Part shown: positions 51,944 to 61,213 of the stretch, in pieces
Layout: each line of letters begins with the position of its first letter
Numbering within the stretch: the first letter of the stretch is position 1
DNA from: an uncultured Fretibacterium sp.
Lineage (GTDB): Bacteria > Synergistota > Synergistia > Synergistales > Aminobacteriaceae
Reading direction: 5' to 3'
NCBI GenBank assembly: GCA_946183145.1
Contig: CAMGZM010000010.1
Location: 1 to 64,000 of the forward strand
Length of the DNA stretch: 64,000 nucleotides
Program-made: the position numbers and the translations under genes
Notes under the pieces: model-generated
Seen by the model: the letters and a program-made list of their open reading frames with translations, nothing else
Database searches by the model: none
Told to the model about the DNA's origin: nothing

Positions 51944-53245
51944 CTAAAGGCAGGGGGTTCTTGAGAAGTTTGATTTTAAGTCTCCACCTGAATTAACAGG
52001 CATCCTTATTCTCAAGGGCGTGGCCAGTCCGCCCCTACTGTATAGCCCCATCAGGGACACAACATTACTTTTTCTGAGTATGTTCAACGCTCCGTTCACG
52101 TCTGCGTTAAACTCAAATCCTGTGCTTGTTCGGTACAATCCTCTGTGAATGCGGCTGCCCGAAAATTCATATTTCTGCGGGTTATCGGCGTTGTATATTG
52201 GCATTTCGTCTTTGTCCCAGAATGATGCCTTTGACGTGTAACTCTCTTCCTGCTCGTGATACTCAATCCCATACAATCCACACATATACGCTAACTTTTG
52301 CCGGATTTCTCCGTAGGGGATATTCACGAATTTCTGATTGTTCACGTTCCCCATATGACTGTCTTTCTGAAACGTTACGTTGTACCCGCAGACTAATATC
52401 CCGATACCCTTCACAAGGCAGTAATTTATCACCTTCCTACACGATTTAGAGATATAGTCATTCACCCGTAATTTTCGCTTCCTTGCAAGCTGTCTTTGCT
52501 GGAATGTCGGTTTTCTGCCGTATTTCTGTTTGTCTTTTATGCTTGCTAGTCTTGCATTCACTTTGTTGTACCATTGATTTATCGCTTTCAGTCTGCGCCC
52601 GTCTATGATGAATGTATCACCTTCACTTGTCGCGCATGTCATCAAGTTATCCAGCCCGAAATCTATCGCAAGTGCTTTTTGTTTGTCTAACTCCCTTTGA
52701 GCATCTACTGCCTCGTATGTGTACTGTATCTCAAAGAACCTGGCGTTATTTATCGGGATTATTCGTATGTACTTGATTTTCTTGCCTTCTAGTATAGGCG
52801 GTACTTTTACCGTAAGTTTTGAATGCTCAGCTCCGTATTTCTTTGAATATGGCAGTGTGAATATCTGATCGCGTATCGTGAATTGCTGAACAATTAACGG
52901 CGCATATCCGTCTTTAGGCAGGTAATACGGAATTTTCACTGCCCGGCTGTCGTACTGTTTTTTCTTTACCAGTTTCAACAGGGCAATGAATGAAGCAAAC
53001 ATGCCGTCAACAACTTTCATACTCTGCTGTGCAATATTCGAGTTCAATATTCGATAATTCTCAGAAGCCTTCAATATCGCGTAAGTTTTCTCATAGCCGA
53101 GATACTTGCCTTCACTGAAGAAATACTGCCTATTAACGTAAATAGCCTCATTCATCAAGTTCTTGGAAGTCCTGCACAACTCACGCAAAACACGGTAATC
53201 ATCTTTAGACAAATGCTTTAACTGTTGCTTGATTGTAAGATACAT
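51944..53245 (-). CDS. tnpB: RNA-guided endonuclease TnpB (IS200/IS605 OrfB)
   Basis: 433 aa. RuvC-like catalytic residues appear intact: D195 in LAIDFGLDN, E334 in EQEESYTSK, D382 in NADVNGALNI. The bridging helix region (QRQLARKRKLRVNDYISK) is present. The CxxC pairs of the usual zinc ribbon between E334 and D382 are absent, with SGSRIHRGLYRT instead. GGAGG 12 nt before the ATG. TnpB cuts DNA next to a short motif, guided by an RNA made from the element's 3' end. A 3' remnant of a second copy opens the window. Confidence 0.9.
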   Translation of the reverse strand: MYLTIKQQLKHLSKDDYRVLRELCRTSKNLMNEAIYVNRQYFFSEGKYLGYEKTYAILKASENYRILNSNIAQQSMKVVDGMFASFIALLKLVKKKQYDSRAVKIPYYLPKDGYAPLIVQQFTIRDQIFTLPYSKKYGAEHSKLTVKVPPILEGKKIKYIRIIPINNARFFEIQYTYEAVDAQRELDKQKALAIDFGLDNLMTCATSEGDTFIIDGRRLKAINQWYNKVNARLASIKDKQKYGRKPTFQQRQLARKRKLRVNDYISKSCRKVINYCLVKGIGILVCGYNVTFQKDSHMGNVNNQKFVNIPYGEIRQKLAYMCGLYGIEYHEQEESYTSKASFWDKDEMPIYNADNPQKYEFSGSRIHRGLYRTSTGFEFNADVNGALNILRKSNVVSLMGLYSRGGLATPLRIRMPVNSGGDLKSNFSRTPCL

Positions 53246-53261
53246 TTCTTTATCTCACCTC

Positions 53262-53293
53262 CTTTTACTAGAAGTATATATTACCAGTAAAAG
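53262..53293 (-). repeat. Imperfect palindrome at the left side of the TnpB element
   Basis: CTTTTACT and AGTAAAAG, 16 nt apart, just upstream of the tnpB ribosome site; could be a left-end hairpin for TnpA or a control site. Confidence 0.5.
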
Positions 53294-53320
53294 AATATCA
53301 AGCAAAACTAAACTCGCGGC

Positions 53321-53737
53321 TTATATCCCCATAGCTAAAGCAAGTGGTTTTACGCCGTTTTTTCGATAAAGCAGATCAGATTTTGACTCGTCAACAGAAA
53401 TTTTCACCTGCAAATTCATAGCTTCCGCAAGAGCCGAGAAAAGCGCGTAAACTATTATCTCGTAAATCTTATCGAGACTCCGTTTCAGCCCGGCTTCGTA
53501 CCTGAACGAGTCAATAAATTTCTTCACGTCAAAATTTTTTGGTGATGATGTATTGCAGTACTCTAACGCTTCATGTAACTGTGAATGCCTGTCGATGAAC
53601 CTGCTGTATATATGAGCTTCAATGCTTCCGCCTGTTTCACGGTTGATTTTTCCGAGAACGCTCAAGACTTCCGGGGGGATTGCGTTTGCGTCAAAAAGAT
53701 TATCCTGAAATCGTGAGCTGCTTGTACATACCCTCCC
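53321..53737 (-). pseudogene. Fragment of a HaeII-like restriction endonuclease
   Basis: The frame opens after a TGA at 53738-53740 with no start codon: GRVCTSSSRFQDNLFDAN, then PPEVLSVLGKINRETGG, and GLKRSLDKIYEIIVYALFSAL, which I recognise as the central part of HaeII-family endonucleases. The first part overlaps the end of the methyltransferase gene in another frame. About 100 N-terminal residues are missing, and after ESKSDLL the C-terminus is replaced by sequence leading into the TnpB element. An internal TTG at 53665 would give 114 aa, but the enzyme cannot be functional as such. Confidence 0.75.
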
Positions 53738-54638
53738 TCATAGCCTTTAACATTTCACGCGCTACTGCCTCTATCACCGGGACTGCTACAGAGTTCCCGC
53801 ACTGCTGCTTCATTTTCCCGTAAGACACTACGATTCTGAAACTCCCAGGGAATCCTTGCAAGCGTAACATTTCGCGCTCCGTCGGCCTCCTCTCGTCATT
53901 AATGAGTATGTAGTTTGCTGACGCTCCCGCACGTAATGCCGCTGACCATTCATGAGGCGTAACAGTGCCCGCAACATTTTCATGTGATATATACGGCTTG
54001 GGAAAATTTTTGTCCTTCAGGCGTGAAAGACGTGATGCCCTTATCGAATCGCTGACGTAATATTTTCTGTCCGGGTTAATTTCGAGAATGTCGGATAATT
54101 TTTTGCGCTCGCATTCGGGAACAGGTGAAGGGAATGTGAACAGCACATTTTCACGGAAGCCCGTAATAATTATTCTCTCACGTTTCTGAGGAAGTCCGAA
54201 ATCTAACGCATTCAAAATTTTTGCGTGAACGTTATAGCCGAGACTCTCAAGGTGATTCATGATGATTTTGTACGTTCTGCCGTTGTCGTGAGCCGTAAGA
54301 TTTTTCACATTCTCAAGCATAAAGGCTCTTGGCTTTTTGTCGCGCAATATTCTCTCAATCTCAAAGAAGAGAGTCCCTCTTGTCGTGTCTGCGAATCCCT
54401 CGCGCTTGCCTATAACTGAAAATGCCTGACAGGGGAAGCCCGCCAAAAGTATATCGAACGCGGGAATATCCTCCGACTTTATGCCGCGAATGTCCCCGCA
54501 TGGCCGCTCGTTGAATTTTGCGCTGTAAGTCTCACATGCTGACGTGTCAATCTCAGACGAGAATACGCAGTCGCACCCGGCATTCTCAAAAGCGAGCCTT
54601 ATTCCCCCAATCCCCGCAAACAAATCGATAAACGTCAT
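53700..54638 (-). CDS. DNA (cytosine-5-)-methyltransferase, probable HaeII-type
   Basis: 312 aa. All major C5-methyltransferase motifs are present: I DLFAGIGGIRLAFE, IV AGFPCQAFS with the catalytic Cys, VI MLENVKNL, VIII QKRERIIITG, IX RRPTEREMLRLQGFPG, X QCGNSVAVPV. So it looks active. The paired endonuclease downstream is a fragment, so it now acts as an orphan; if it is truly HaeII-like the target would be RGCGCY, an inference from the neighbour only. Its last residues (about REGMYKQLTISG) lie over endonuclease sequence read out of frame. Overlaps mrr by 4 nt. Confidence 0.92.
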   Translation of the reverse strand: MTFIDLFAGIGGIRLAFENAGCDCVFSSEIDTSACETYSAKFNERPCGDIRGIKSEDIPAFDILLAGFPCQAFSVIGKREGFADTTRGTLFFEIERILRDKKPRAFMLENVKNLTAHDNGRTYKIIMNHLESLGYNVHAKILNALDFGLPQKRERIIITGFRENVLFTFPSPVPECERKKLSDILEINPDRKYYVSDSIRASRLSRLKDKNFPKPYISHENVAGTVTPHEWSAALRAGASANYILINDERRPTEREMLRLQGFPGSFRIVVSYGKMKQQCGNSVAVPVIEAVAREMLKAMREGMYKQLTISG

Positions 54639-55324
54639 AATTCTTCCGAGAAAAAATCACTGTCGACTCGTTTTATCTCGTATGTATGTTCAACTGAGAC
54701 TCCTACATTATGTTTTATCATTAAGCGCGTTAAAGTTATTCCGTCAATGCCTTCATCGTTTGAGAGCCGTGTTACTTTTCCCGCGTCATTAATTCCGTTC
54801 CCGTAACCCATACTGAGAAGCAATTTCACAACAAGCCTTTCAAAACCTGACGGGGATAATCTCATTACTTCATCCATTAACTGACTCGCAAGCGCAGATG
54901 TTATTTGCTCATATGCTGATTCAAGAATTTCTGCGGGGGATTCGTTTTTCTCTTCCTGTGATGATTCTGAATCGTTTTCAGGTGATATTGAGCGGAAATC
55001 TTTGAACGTGTCATAATTCGCAAGGTACTCAAGATCTATTCTTGCGCCTGACTTGAGAGCCTTTTTGCCTTCAGCTGTGATTCGGTAATTTCCCCTCTGA
55101 GGAGTCTCGACAAGCCCGGCTTTTTGCAGGTAAGTTTTTGCCCAGTTCACGCGGTTGTAAAATGTCGTCTGTCTTCCGCTCGGTAACATATCGGAAATAT
55201 CAGCCTCAGAGAGATTCATTTTCTGAGCTATTATCTCTTTCACTTCTTTTGCTGAATGTGTTTCTCCGTCCTTCAGAGCCTCAAGCAATACCCCGAAGAA
55301 CTCAAAGAATTTCGGCACGGCCAT
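54635..55324 (-). CDS. Mrr-like restriction protein with catalytic core deleted
   Basis: 229 aa. N-terminal winged-helix Mrr_N domain (residues 1-90), acidic linker, then the start of the Mrr catalytic domain (SPSGFERLVVKLLLSMGYG, DEGIDGI, D194). The sequence then jumps directly to LMIKHNVGVSVEHTYEIKRVDSDFF, which is the very C-terminus of Mrr proteins. About 75 residues are missing in frame, including the Q-x-K catalytic motif. It can still be made and may bind DNA, but should not cut. Full-length Mrr is about 300 aa. Stop overlaps the methyltransferase start. Confidence 0.8.
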   Translation of the reverse strand: MAVPKFFEFFGVLLEALKDGETHSAKEVKEIIAQKMNLSEADISDMLPSGRQTTFYNRVNWAKTYLQKAGLVETPQRGNYRITAEGKKALKSGARIDLEYLANYDTFKDFRSISPENDSESSQEEKNESPAEILESAYEQITSALASQLMDEVMRLSPSGFERLVVKLLLSMGYGNGINDAGKVTRLSNDEGIDGITLTRLMIKHNVGVSVEHTYEIKRVDSDFFSEEL

Positions 55325-55340
55325 GAAATAATCACCCCTT

Positions 55341-56732
55341 TCACTTCACCATTACAGCAACGCTCTCAACATGTACCGTCTGCGGGAACATGTCAAACGC
55401 TCTCACATTCTCAAGCCTATAGCCTTTCCCCGCCAAAATCTTGCAGTCCCTCGCCAGTGTTGCCGGATTGCACGACACATAAACGACTCGTTTCACGCCG
55501 AAATCATTTACAGCCTCAATCACCGAACGCTCGCAGCCATCACGCGGAGGATCAAGCACAACAGCATCATATGAGTCTCTCAGGTCAGCAATAACATCTT
55601 CAGACTTGCCGCAAAAAGTTCGCACATTCCCGAAATTATTGGCCGCAAGATTCTTCACAGCCATTTTCACCGCCGGCCTGAACTCCTCAACGCTTGAGAT
55701 ATTTTTCGCACCCTCAGCAAGAAAGCACGTCAAAGCACCCGCCCCGCTGTAAAGCTCAAGAATATTTTTCGCGCCTCCTGCCATTGATGAAGCGTACGAG
55801 AAAAGTTTTTCAGCCTGGCCTGTGTTTACCTGGAAGAATGACGCAGTCCCGAACGTAAGCAAGAATTTTCCGAGCCTCTCTGTGATTAGCCCGGTGCCTG
55901 TGAGATTCTCCGTGTAATTTCCGAGAATGACATTACCCGGCTTTGAGTTGTGATTGAGCGTTAATGTGTCAGGCCGCGCAAGATTGCCCAATGACGCGAG
56001 AGCCTTTACGCTTTTTGCCGATAATTTTCCGTTGATGACGAACGACAACAGAGACTCGCCTGTGTTGATTCCTGTGCGTGCTATGATGTGGCGTAATTTT
56101 CCCGTATTTGTCTGCTCATTGTAGCCGTCAAAGGGATAATGATTCTGATTGAGGCCGTCAAGAATTTTGCTGTAAATTTCGTTGAGCCTCTTTGCGTTTA
56201 CGGGGCATGAGCGGATAAATTCGAGCCTGTGAGTCCCGGCGCGGTAAAATCCCGTAACGATTCGGCCATGAAGACTCTGAACAGGAAACGCAGCTTTGTT
56301 CCTGTAACCCCAAAAATTTGGCGATGGTTCACATTCGAGTCCGTCAAAAATTTCCTGCGGGAATCCTCCGAGTCTCGTCATCGCGTCCCGGACTATTCCG
56401 GCTTTAAGCTGTAACTGTGTTGCGTAATCCGCGTGCTGTAGCTGGCAGCCTCCGCAACGGCCGTAATATTTGCACTTGGGAATCACACGGCCATGTGAGG
56501 ACTCAATTATTGATGTTACATCAGCAACCGTAAAATCTTTTTTCCTCGCAACAATTTCAGCCCTCACCTTTTCGCCCGGCAAAGCTCCGTGAACAAATAC
56601 GACTCCCGACTCAGTCCGTGATATTCCGGCTCCCTCGCTGTTTATTCCTGTTATCGTGAGAGTCAGAATTTCACCGTGATTATTCCTGCTGCTGCTCGTG
56701 ATGATGACTCCCTTCCCATTCAAAGTTCTCAC
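55341..56732 (-). CDS. rlmD: 23S rRNA m5U methyltransferase, RlmD/TrmA family
   Basis: About 463 aa. N-terminal TRAM domain ([17 protein letters not shown]), FeS cluster cysteines in [17 protein letters not shown] domain with [22 protein letters not shown] and [10 protein letters not shown] carrying the catalytic cysteine. The start is uncertain: a GTG at 56732 inside lptB without a good ribosome site is the longest option; a TTG at 56723 is also possible. The overlap with lptB is unusually long (53 nt). Confidence 0.85.
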   Translation of the reverse strand: MRTLNGKGVIITSSSRNNHGEILTLTITGINSEGAGISRTESGVVFVHGALPGEKVRAEIVARKKDFTVADVTSIIESSHGRVIPKCKYYGRCGGCQLQHADYATQLQLKAGIVRDAMTRLGGFPQEIFDGLECEPSPNFWGYRNKAAFPVQSLHGRIVTGFYRAGTHRLEFIRSCPVNAKRLNEIYSKILDGLNQNHYPFDGYNEQTNTGKLRHIIARTGINTGESLLSFVINGKLSAKSVKALASLGNLARPDTLTLNHNSKPGNVILGNYTENLTGTGLITERLGKFLLTFGTASFFQVNTGQAEKLFSYASSMAGGAKNILELYSGAGALTCFLAEGAKNISSVEEFRPAVKMAVKNLAANNFGNVRTFCGKSEDVIADLRDSYDAVVLDPPRDGCERSVIEAVNDFGVKRVVYVSCNPATLARDCKILAGKGYRLENVRAFDMFPQTVHVESVAVMVK

Positions 56733-57441
56733 CGAGATAAAATTTACGTGCTAATTCGTTGCCTGCTACTTCTTCAGGCGAACCAGACAAGAATATTTTT
56801 CCGTCATGTATGAGATATGTTCTGTCTGTGATTGAAAGAGTCTCGCGAACATTGTGATCTGTGATTAATATCCCGTACCCCTGCGCTTTAAGCTCGTGAA
56901 CCATAGACTGAATATCAGCAACCGCAATCGGGTCTATTCCGCTGAACGGCTCATCAAGAAGTATGAATTTCGGCTTGAGGGTCAAAGCACGGGCAATTTC
57001 TACACGTCTTCTTTCACCGCCTGAGAGGGCATATCCTTTTGTCTCTGCAATGTGCATTATCTTGAACTGTTCGAGAAGGGCATTCGTTAATTCATTGGCG
57101 CGGCGTTTCTTTCCAGTTTCTTCCCAGACGAGATTAATATTTTCACGCACCGTCAAATTCCTGAATACTGATGCTTCTTGAGGGAGATAACCTATACCCC
57201 TTCTTGCGCGCTCGTAAACAGGAAAGCCGGTGATGTCTTCTCCGTCAATCGTAACCATTCCCGAATCAGGCCGGATCAGTCCCACAATCATGTAGAATGA
57301 TGTAGTTTTTCCCGCTCCGTTAGGCCCTAAGAGTCCAACGACTTCACCCGGGTCAACCTGAATGCTTACTCCTCCGACAACGAGTCTTCCGTCATAACCT
57401 TTTCGCAAATCTCTTGCTGTGAGTCCGTTACGTTCGTTCAT
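56680..57441 (-). CDS. lptB: LPS export ABC transporter ATPase
   Basis: 253 aa. Walker [21 protein letters not shown]-loop [12 protein letters not shown], signature [15 protein letters not shown], Walker [17 protein letters not shown]. LptB powers extraction of lipopolysaccharide from the inner membrane and so marks a diderm cell. The C-terminus ends in SHHHEQQQE. It overlaps lptA by 4 nt. Confidence 0.93.
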   Translation of the reverse strand: MNERNGLTARDLRKGYDGRLVVGGVSIQVDPGEVVGLLGPNGAGKTTSFYMIVGLIRPDSGMVTIDGEDITGFPVYERARRGIGYLPQEASVFRNLTVRENINLVWEETGKKRRANELTNALLEQFKIMHIAETKGYALSGGERRRVEIARALTLKPKFILLDEPFSGIDPIAVADIQSMVHELKAQGYGILITDHNVRETLSITDRTYLIHDGKIFLSGSPEEVAGNELARKFYLGENFEWEGSHHHEQQQE

Positions 57442-58394
57442 TTCTTGCGTGTCTTCCTTGTCTTTGATGATGATGATTTTTTCTTGGGCTGTGATTTTTC
57501 GGAAGTGTCTTTCTTTGGTGCTGTGTCAATTTTGATTGAGGTATCCTGATTCTTTCGTTCGCGGTTGATGTCTATCGTGATTTCCGCACGGTCTGAATTT
57601 ACGCCGCTTCCCTCAACTTTTCGCGTTAATCCTCCGAGAGCCTCGACTCTGTTCTGGTCCGGGAAATATACGACTGAGTCAGAACGCAGAGTCCTTCCTC
57701 CCTGAATCGCTACTACATGGCCGCTTACTACAACGCTTCCCCGCGCAAGGGAGTAAAGCGCGTGATCACCTTTGAGGCTTACGGCTTCTTCCTGAGCTTT
57801 TGGCCTTCCTTTGAGCCAGACTCGTTTTTTCGCTGTGAGTTCGTGAAGGTCTCCCGCTTTGAGGAATCCTTCAACCGAGTCCGCTCCGAAACTTAATCCC
57901 CGCGAGCTGTCCTCAATGTTATGTGCTTTCGTGATCCAGAATTTTGTCTGCGTGTCTTTCCCTGAAGGCTTGTCGACTCCTCCCGCGCCCGTAATCGTGA
58001 GTTTATCCGCGTCAAGTTTCATCGTTCCCATGCTGCCTTTAACGCCGCCGATAAAATTACAGTTTGGTATGTCCGCAAATGAGATTGATACTTTTCCCGC
58101 TTTGAGATCCACTTTGTCCCCGTACCATTTCCCTGAAGCTATTATGCCTTTGTCGAAATGAACGATTCTTTGTTCGACATTCCCGGTTCCTTCGGGGGCT
58201 GACAGCTTGAGGTCTCCTGCTGTGATTATCACGTTCCCGTCCGCGATAAAATCTCCAGTCTCAGCGTCAAATCTCATCCTGTTCGCTGAAAGTGTAGCCT
58301 GATCCGGCATCGCTGAAGAGTCAAGCGCGTAACATGGCAGTGTGATACATGAACACAATATCATGATGATACATGCTGAAATTCTGCGTGTCAT
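57438..58394 (-). CDS. lptA: LptA/OstA-like periplasmic LPS transport protein
   Basis: 318 aa. Signal peptide of about 23 residues ending CYA. OstA-like beta-jellyroll repeats: [27 protein letters not shown] near the N-terminus and [25 protein letters not shown] near residue 235. Longer than E. coli LptA (185 aa), with an inserted middle and a Lys/Ser-rich C-terminal tail ([12 protein letters not shown]). It bridges LPS between membranes; co-transcribed with lptB. Confidence 0.82.
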   Translation of the reverse strand: MTRRISACIIMILCSCITLPCYALDSSAMPDQATLSANRMRFDAETGDFIADGNVIITAGDLKLSAPEGTGNVEQRIVHFDKGIIASGKWYGDKVDLKAGKVSISFADIPNCNFIGGVKGSMGTMKLDADKLTITGAGGVDKPSGKDTQTKFWITKAHNIEDSSRGLSFGADSVEGFLKAGDLHELTAKKRVWLKGRPKAQEEAVSLKGDHALYSLARGSVVVSGHVVAIQGGRTLRSDSVVYFPDQNRVEALGGLTRKVEGSGVNSDRAEITIDINRERKNQDTSIKIDTAPKKDTSEKSQPKKKSSSSKTRKTRKK

Positions 58395-58477
58395 TGAGAG
58401 TCTGAGTCTCCTTCCGTATAACTTGTGTGAGAATTTCCGATAAATATATCATAATAATAATTACGTAAATCAACCTA

Positions 58478-58500
58478 TTGACAACCCCCCCCCCTATAAT
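58478..58500 (+). promoter_or_regulatory. Promoter with a C10 tract in its spacer, possible phase-variable switch
   Basis: Consensus TTGACA (58478-58483) and consensus TATAAT (58495-58500) are separated by only 11 nt: A followed by ten C. At this length the spacer is far below the usual 16-18, so the promoter should be weak or off; slipped-strand changes in the C run would alter it. It precedes the acyltransferase/ACP/adenylation/symporter cassette by 58 nt. A second TTGACA at 58516-58521 has no good -10. Confidence 0.65.
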
Positions 58501-58557
58501 ACTAAAATTTACGTATTGACATTTCCTGAAAAATAATTCTTGATTTAAGGTGATATA

Positions 58558-59448
58558 TTGATCTCTATTGTACCCTACAGCGGTGAATACAAGGTCGGTG
58601 TTCTCGCTGTGCTTAAGCGTAATTTCCCCTGGATGGCAAGATATAGTGATGAATGGCTGTCAAGATGGCTTTCTCCGCTCATTGAATATCATTGGGCTGA
58701 TGATCCTGACATTTCGGATGTCCCGTTCAAATACGGAGCTATTGTTCTTGACGGTGATAATGTTGTTGGTTTCTTCGGGACAATATATTCATACCGTTTA
58801 ATCGGCGGGAAAAAATATCTCTGTCTCAATTTCTCGACATGGTGCGCTGATGCCGAATACCGTATACATACATTCAGCGCGCTGAAAAAACTTTGCGCGA
58901 CTGCCGATATTCTCACGGACTTTACACCTAACGAGCCTTCACGGGAAATAATTACGAAAATGTTCGGCTTCAAATACGCGGAGACAAAATGCTTCAACCT
59001 CTGCCCCGTTCCGCTGCTCCATTCCGCAAAAGCCAGCGTCAGATTCATCAATGACCCTTCAGAGCTGAAAGACCCGGAACAATCTGCAATTTTCGCAGAA
59101 CATCAGAAATACGGACTCAAATGCGCGGAGTTTGAGAGAGACGGCGAAAAGGGCTGCATATTCTATTACTTTCACACGAGCAGGAAATTAAAGCTCTACC
59201 GAATTGTGCGCACCGTAAAAATCTACAACAGAAAGCTCTTCACGGAAAACCTTCGGGAAATAGCGCGGAAGATTCAGAAACATGAAGGCTTCTTCATTCA
59301 CTTCTGCGTTGACTCGTGCTTCATTGACGGCAAATTATCCTACCCTCTTTACTTTGTGAGGAAAGCATACAGGTGTGTGAGAACAAAAGAGAACATTAAC
59401 TTTCAGCTTGACTTCCTTTACTCGGAGCTGTCAATGCTGGACATATGA
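58558..59448 (+). CDS. GNAT-like acyltransferase of the carrier-protein cassette
   Basis: 296 aa; GNAT fold inferred from YGAIVLDGDNVVGFFGTIYS and the FSTWCADAEYRIHTFSALKKL stretch followed by NEPSREIITKMFGFKYAE. The C-terminal half is not recognised. TTG start 58558 with AAGGTGA upstream. Placed before a carrier protein and an adenylation enzyme, it is a candidate for transferring the carrier-bound amino or carboxylic acid to an acceptor. It ends overlapping an in-frame start region of the next gene. Confidence 0.65.
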   Translation: MISIVPYSGEYKVGVLAVLKRNFPWMARYSDEWLSRWLSPLIEYHWADDPDISDVPFKYGAIVLDGDNVVGFFGTIYSYRLIGGKKYLCLNFSTWCADAEYRIHTFSALKKLCATADILTDFTPNEPSREIITKMFGFKYAETKCFNLCPVPLLHSAKASVRFINDPSELKDPEQSAIFAEHQKYGLKCAEFERDGEKGCIFYYFHTSRKLKLYRIVRTVKIYNRKLFTENLREIARKIQKHEGFFIHFCVDSCFIDGKLSYPLYFVRKAYRCVRTKENINFQLDFLYSELSMLDI

Positions 59449-59462
59449 AAGGCGGCGCAATC

Positions 59463-59690
59463 ATGGAAAAACTTGCAGGCATTCTCAAAGAAATAAAATC
59501 GGATGTTGATTACGGAAAAGAAAGCAGACTTTTCACGGACGGTATATTAACGTCTCTCGATATGGTTCGGCTTGTGCTTGGGATAAATGAGCTTTTCGGG
59601 ATTGAGATAGACCCTGACGACATAATCACCGAGAATTTTGACTCAGTCCCGGCCATGATGAAACTGATTGAGAGATACGGAGGCAAATAA
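59463..59690 (+). CDS. Acyl/peptidyl carrier protein
   Basis: 75 aa. Phosphopantetheine site S31 in DGILTSLDMVRL, followed by the acidic helix ELFGIEIDPDDI. Start ATG 59463 chosen because AAAGGCGG lies at the right distance; an in-frame ATG 18 nt upstream overlaps the previous gene. Directly followed by the adenylation enzyme, which presumably charges it. Confidence 0.85.
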   Translation: MEKLAGILKEIKSDVDYGKESRLFTDGILTSLDMVRLVLGINELFGIEIDPDDIITENFDSVPAMMKLIERYGGK

Positions 59691-59694
59691 TTTC

Positions 59695-61212
59695 ATGGCG
59701 AGGATCGTAACAGATTACCTTGACGAAACAGCGAGGCTTTACCCGGACAAAGCAGCATTCATTGACGAGAAAAGGACAATGACATTCAGCGTGCTTAAAG
59801 AGGAATCGCAGCGCATAGCCGGACGGATTATTGAGCTTGGACTCAGAAAGAAGCCCGTTGTTGTTTACCTGAATAAAAGCGTTGAATGTATTGCGGCCTT
59901 CATGGGAACAGCGTACAGCGGAAATTTCTACAGCCCTATAGACACAAAGATGCCCGCAGAGAGAATACACAAAATTATTGACAGGCTCAAACCGTCAGCA
60001 ATAATCACGGACGAGTCGCACATGGCCGAGGCTGAAGAGTTTTCGCAGGACGCAAAAGTGATTCTCTATGAGGAAGCGCAGAGAGTTCCGGCTGATGTTG
60101 GAGCGGTTGAAGCGGCAAAAATGAGCGTGATTGATTCTGATGTGCTTTACGTGCTTTTCACGTCAGGGTCAACAGGAACGCCGAAAGGGGCAATCATTTC
60201 ACAAAGAGGAATTATTGACCTTGCGGAATGGGCAGCAAATGAATTAGGCTTCAATCATGAAACAGTCTTTGCGAATCAGACACCGTTCTATTTCAGCTTC
60301 TCGGTCTATGAGATATACCAGACGTTGAAACATGGCGCATTGACATACATTATCCCCGAAAAACTTTTTGTGCAGCCCGCAAAATTAATGCGCTATCTTG
60401 ATGACAATGAGATTAACACGCTTGTGTGGGTTCCTTCATTGCTTCAAATGCTCTCACAGTTCGGCGTTTTGAATCGTCCGCATGTAAACTCGCTGAGAAA
60501 TATTTTGTTCGGCGCAGAAGTTTTCCAGACAAAGCACCTCAACAGATGGAGGAATGAATATTCCGGCGCAAGGTTCGTGAATCTTTTCGGCCCGACAGAA
60601 GTAACAGACACATGTACATATTACGAGATTAAGCGGCCTTTTGCTGATGATGAAATGCTCCCTGTAGGGTATTCATGCGAGAATAAAGACTGCTTCCTTC
60701 TCGGCGATGATGACAAGCTCATAACGCAGCCGGATATACTCGGCGAAATATGCGTTAGGGGTTCGGGGCTGTCTTACGGATATTACAATGACCCGGAGAA
60801 CACCACAAAAGCATTCGTGCAGAATCCTCTTAACACTTCATACCCTGAGACAATCTACAGAACGGGCGACCTTGCAAGATACAACGAACACGGAGAATTA
60901 GTTTACGTTTGCAGAAAGGACTTCCAGATAAAGCACCTTGGACGGCGGATTGAACTCGGCGAAATTGAAGCGGCTGTATCTTCCGTTGAAGGCATTGAGG
61001 ACTGCTGCTGCCTCTATGATTCCGACAGGCTGATAATCACGCTGTATTACGTTGGGAAAAATGATAGCGGAAATCTTTCGGAGGCTCTGAAAAAATTGCT
61101 TCCCGATTACATGATTCCCGGAAAATATATAAAACTCCCGGAAATGCCTCATAACCTTAACGGGAAAATTGACCGTCAGAAACTCAAAGCAATGATGAAA
61201 GGAGAAAATTAA
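59695..61212 (+). CDS. Stand-alone adenylation enzyme (NRPS/DltA-like)
   Basis: 505 aa, AMP-forming ligase. A3 LFTSGSTGTPKGAIIS, A4/A5 FVNLFGPTEVTDTC, A7 YRTGDLARY, A8 KHLGRRIELGEIEAAV, A10 NGKIDRQKL with the catalytic lysine. The form resembles amino-acid-activating domains such as D-alanine:carrier ligase. It probably activates an amino acid or small acid and loads it on the neighbouring carrier. Substrate not predictable by eye. ATG 59695 with GGAGG 12 nt upstream. Confidence 0.88.
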   Translation: MARIVTDYLDETARLYPDKAAFIDEKRTMTFSVLKEESQRIAGRIIELGLRKKPVVVYLNKSVECIAAFMGTAYSGNFYSPIDTKMPAERIHKIIDRLKPSAIITDESHMAEAEEFSQDAKVILYEEAQRVPADVGAVEAAKMSVIDSDVLYVLFTSGSTGTPKGAIISQRGIIDLAEWAANELGFNHETVFANQTPFYFSFSVYEIYQTLKHGALTYIIPEKLFVQPAKLMRYLDDNEINTLVWVPSLLQMLSQFGVLNRPHVNSLRNILFGAEVFQTKHLNRWRNEYSGARFVNLFGPTEVTDTCTYYEIKRPFADDEMLPVGYSCENKDCFLLGDDDKLITQPDILGEICVRGSGLSYGYYNDPENTTKAFVQNPLNTSYPETIYRTGDLARYNEHGELVYVCRKDFQIKHLGRRIELGEIEAAVSSVEGIEDCCCLYDSDRLIITLYYVGKNDSGNLSEALKKLLPDYMIPGKYIKLPEMPHNLNGKIDRQKLKAMMKGEN

Positions 61213-61213
61213 C

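Larger units (their letters stand above)
51928..53375 (-). mobile_element. IS200/IS605-type element carrying only tnpB
   Basis: Right end placed at 51928 from the alignment with the window-start copy. It contains a terminal hairpin (CCCTGCC / GGCACAGGG, about 51936-51956). On the left an imperfect palindrome CTTTTACT/AGTAAAAG lies at 53262-53293, and a CCCCATAGC / GTGG structure at about 53327-53347. The left boundary is uncertain; homology to the interrupted endonuclease ends near 53365. No Y1 transposase tnpA is present, so it would depend on TnpA from elsewhere. Confidence 0.6.

Noticed and set aside
51944..53245. Loss of the TnpB zinc ribbon as proof of inactivation
   Set aside because: The CxxC pairs are absent, but the three catalytic acids and the frame are intact and TnpB subgroups differ in this region, so inactivity cannot be concluded.
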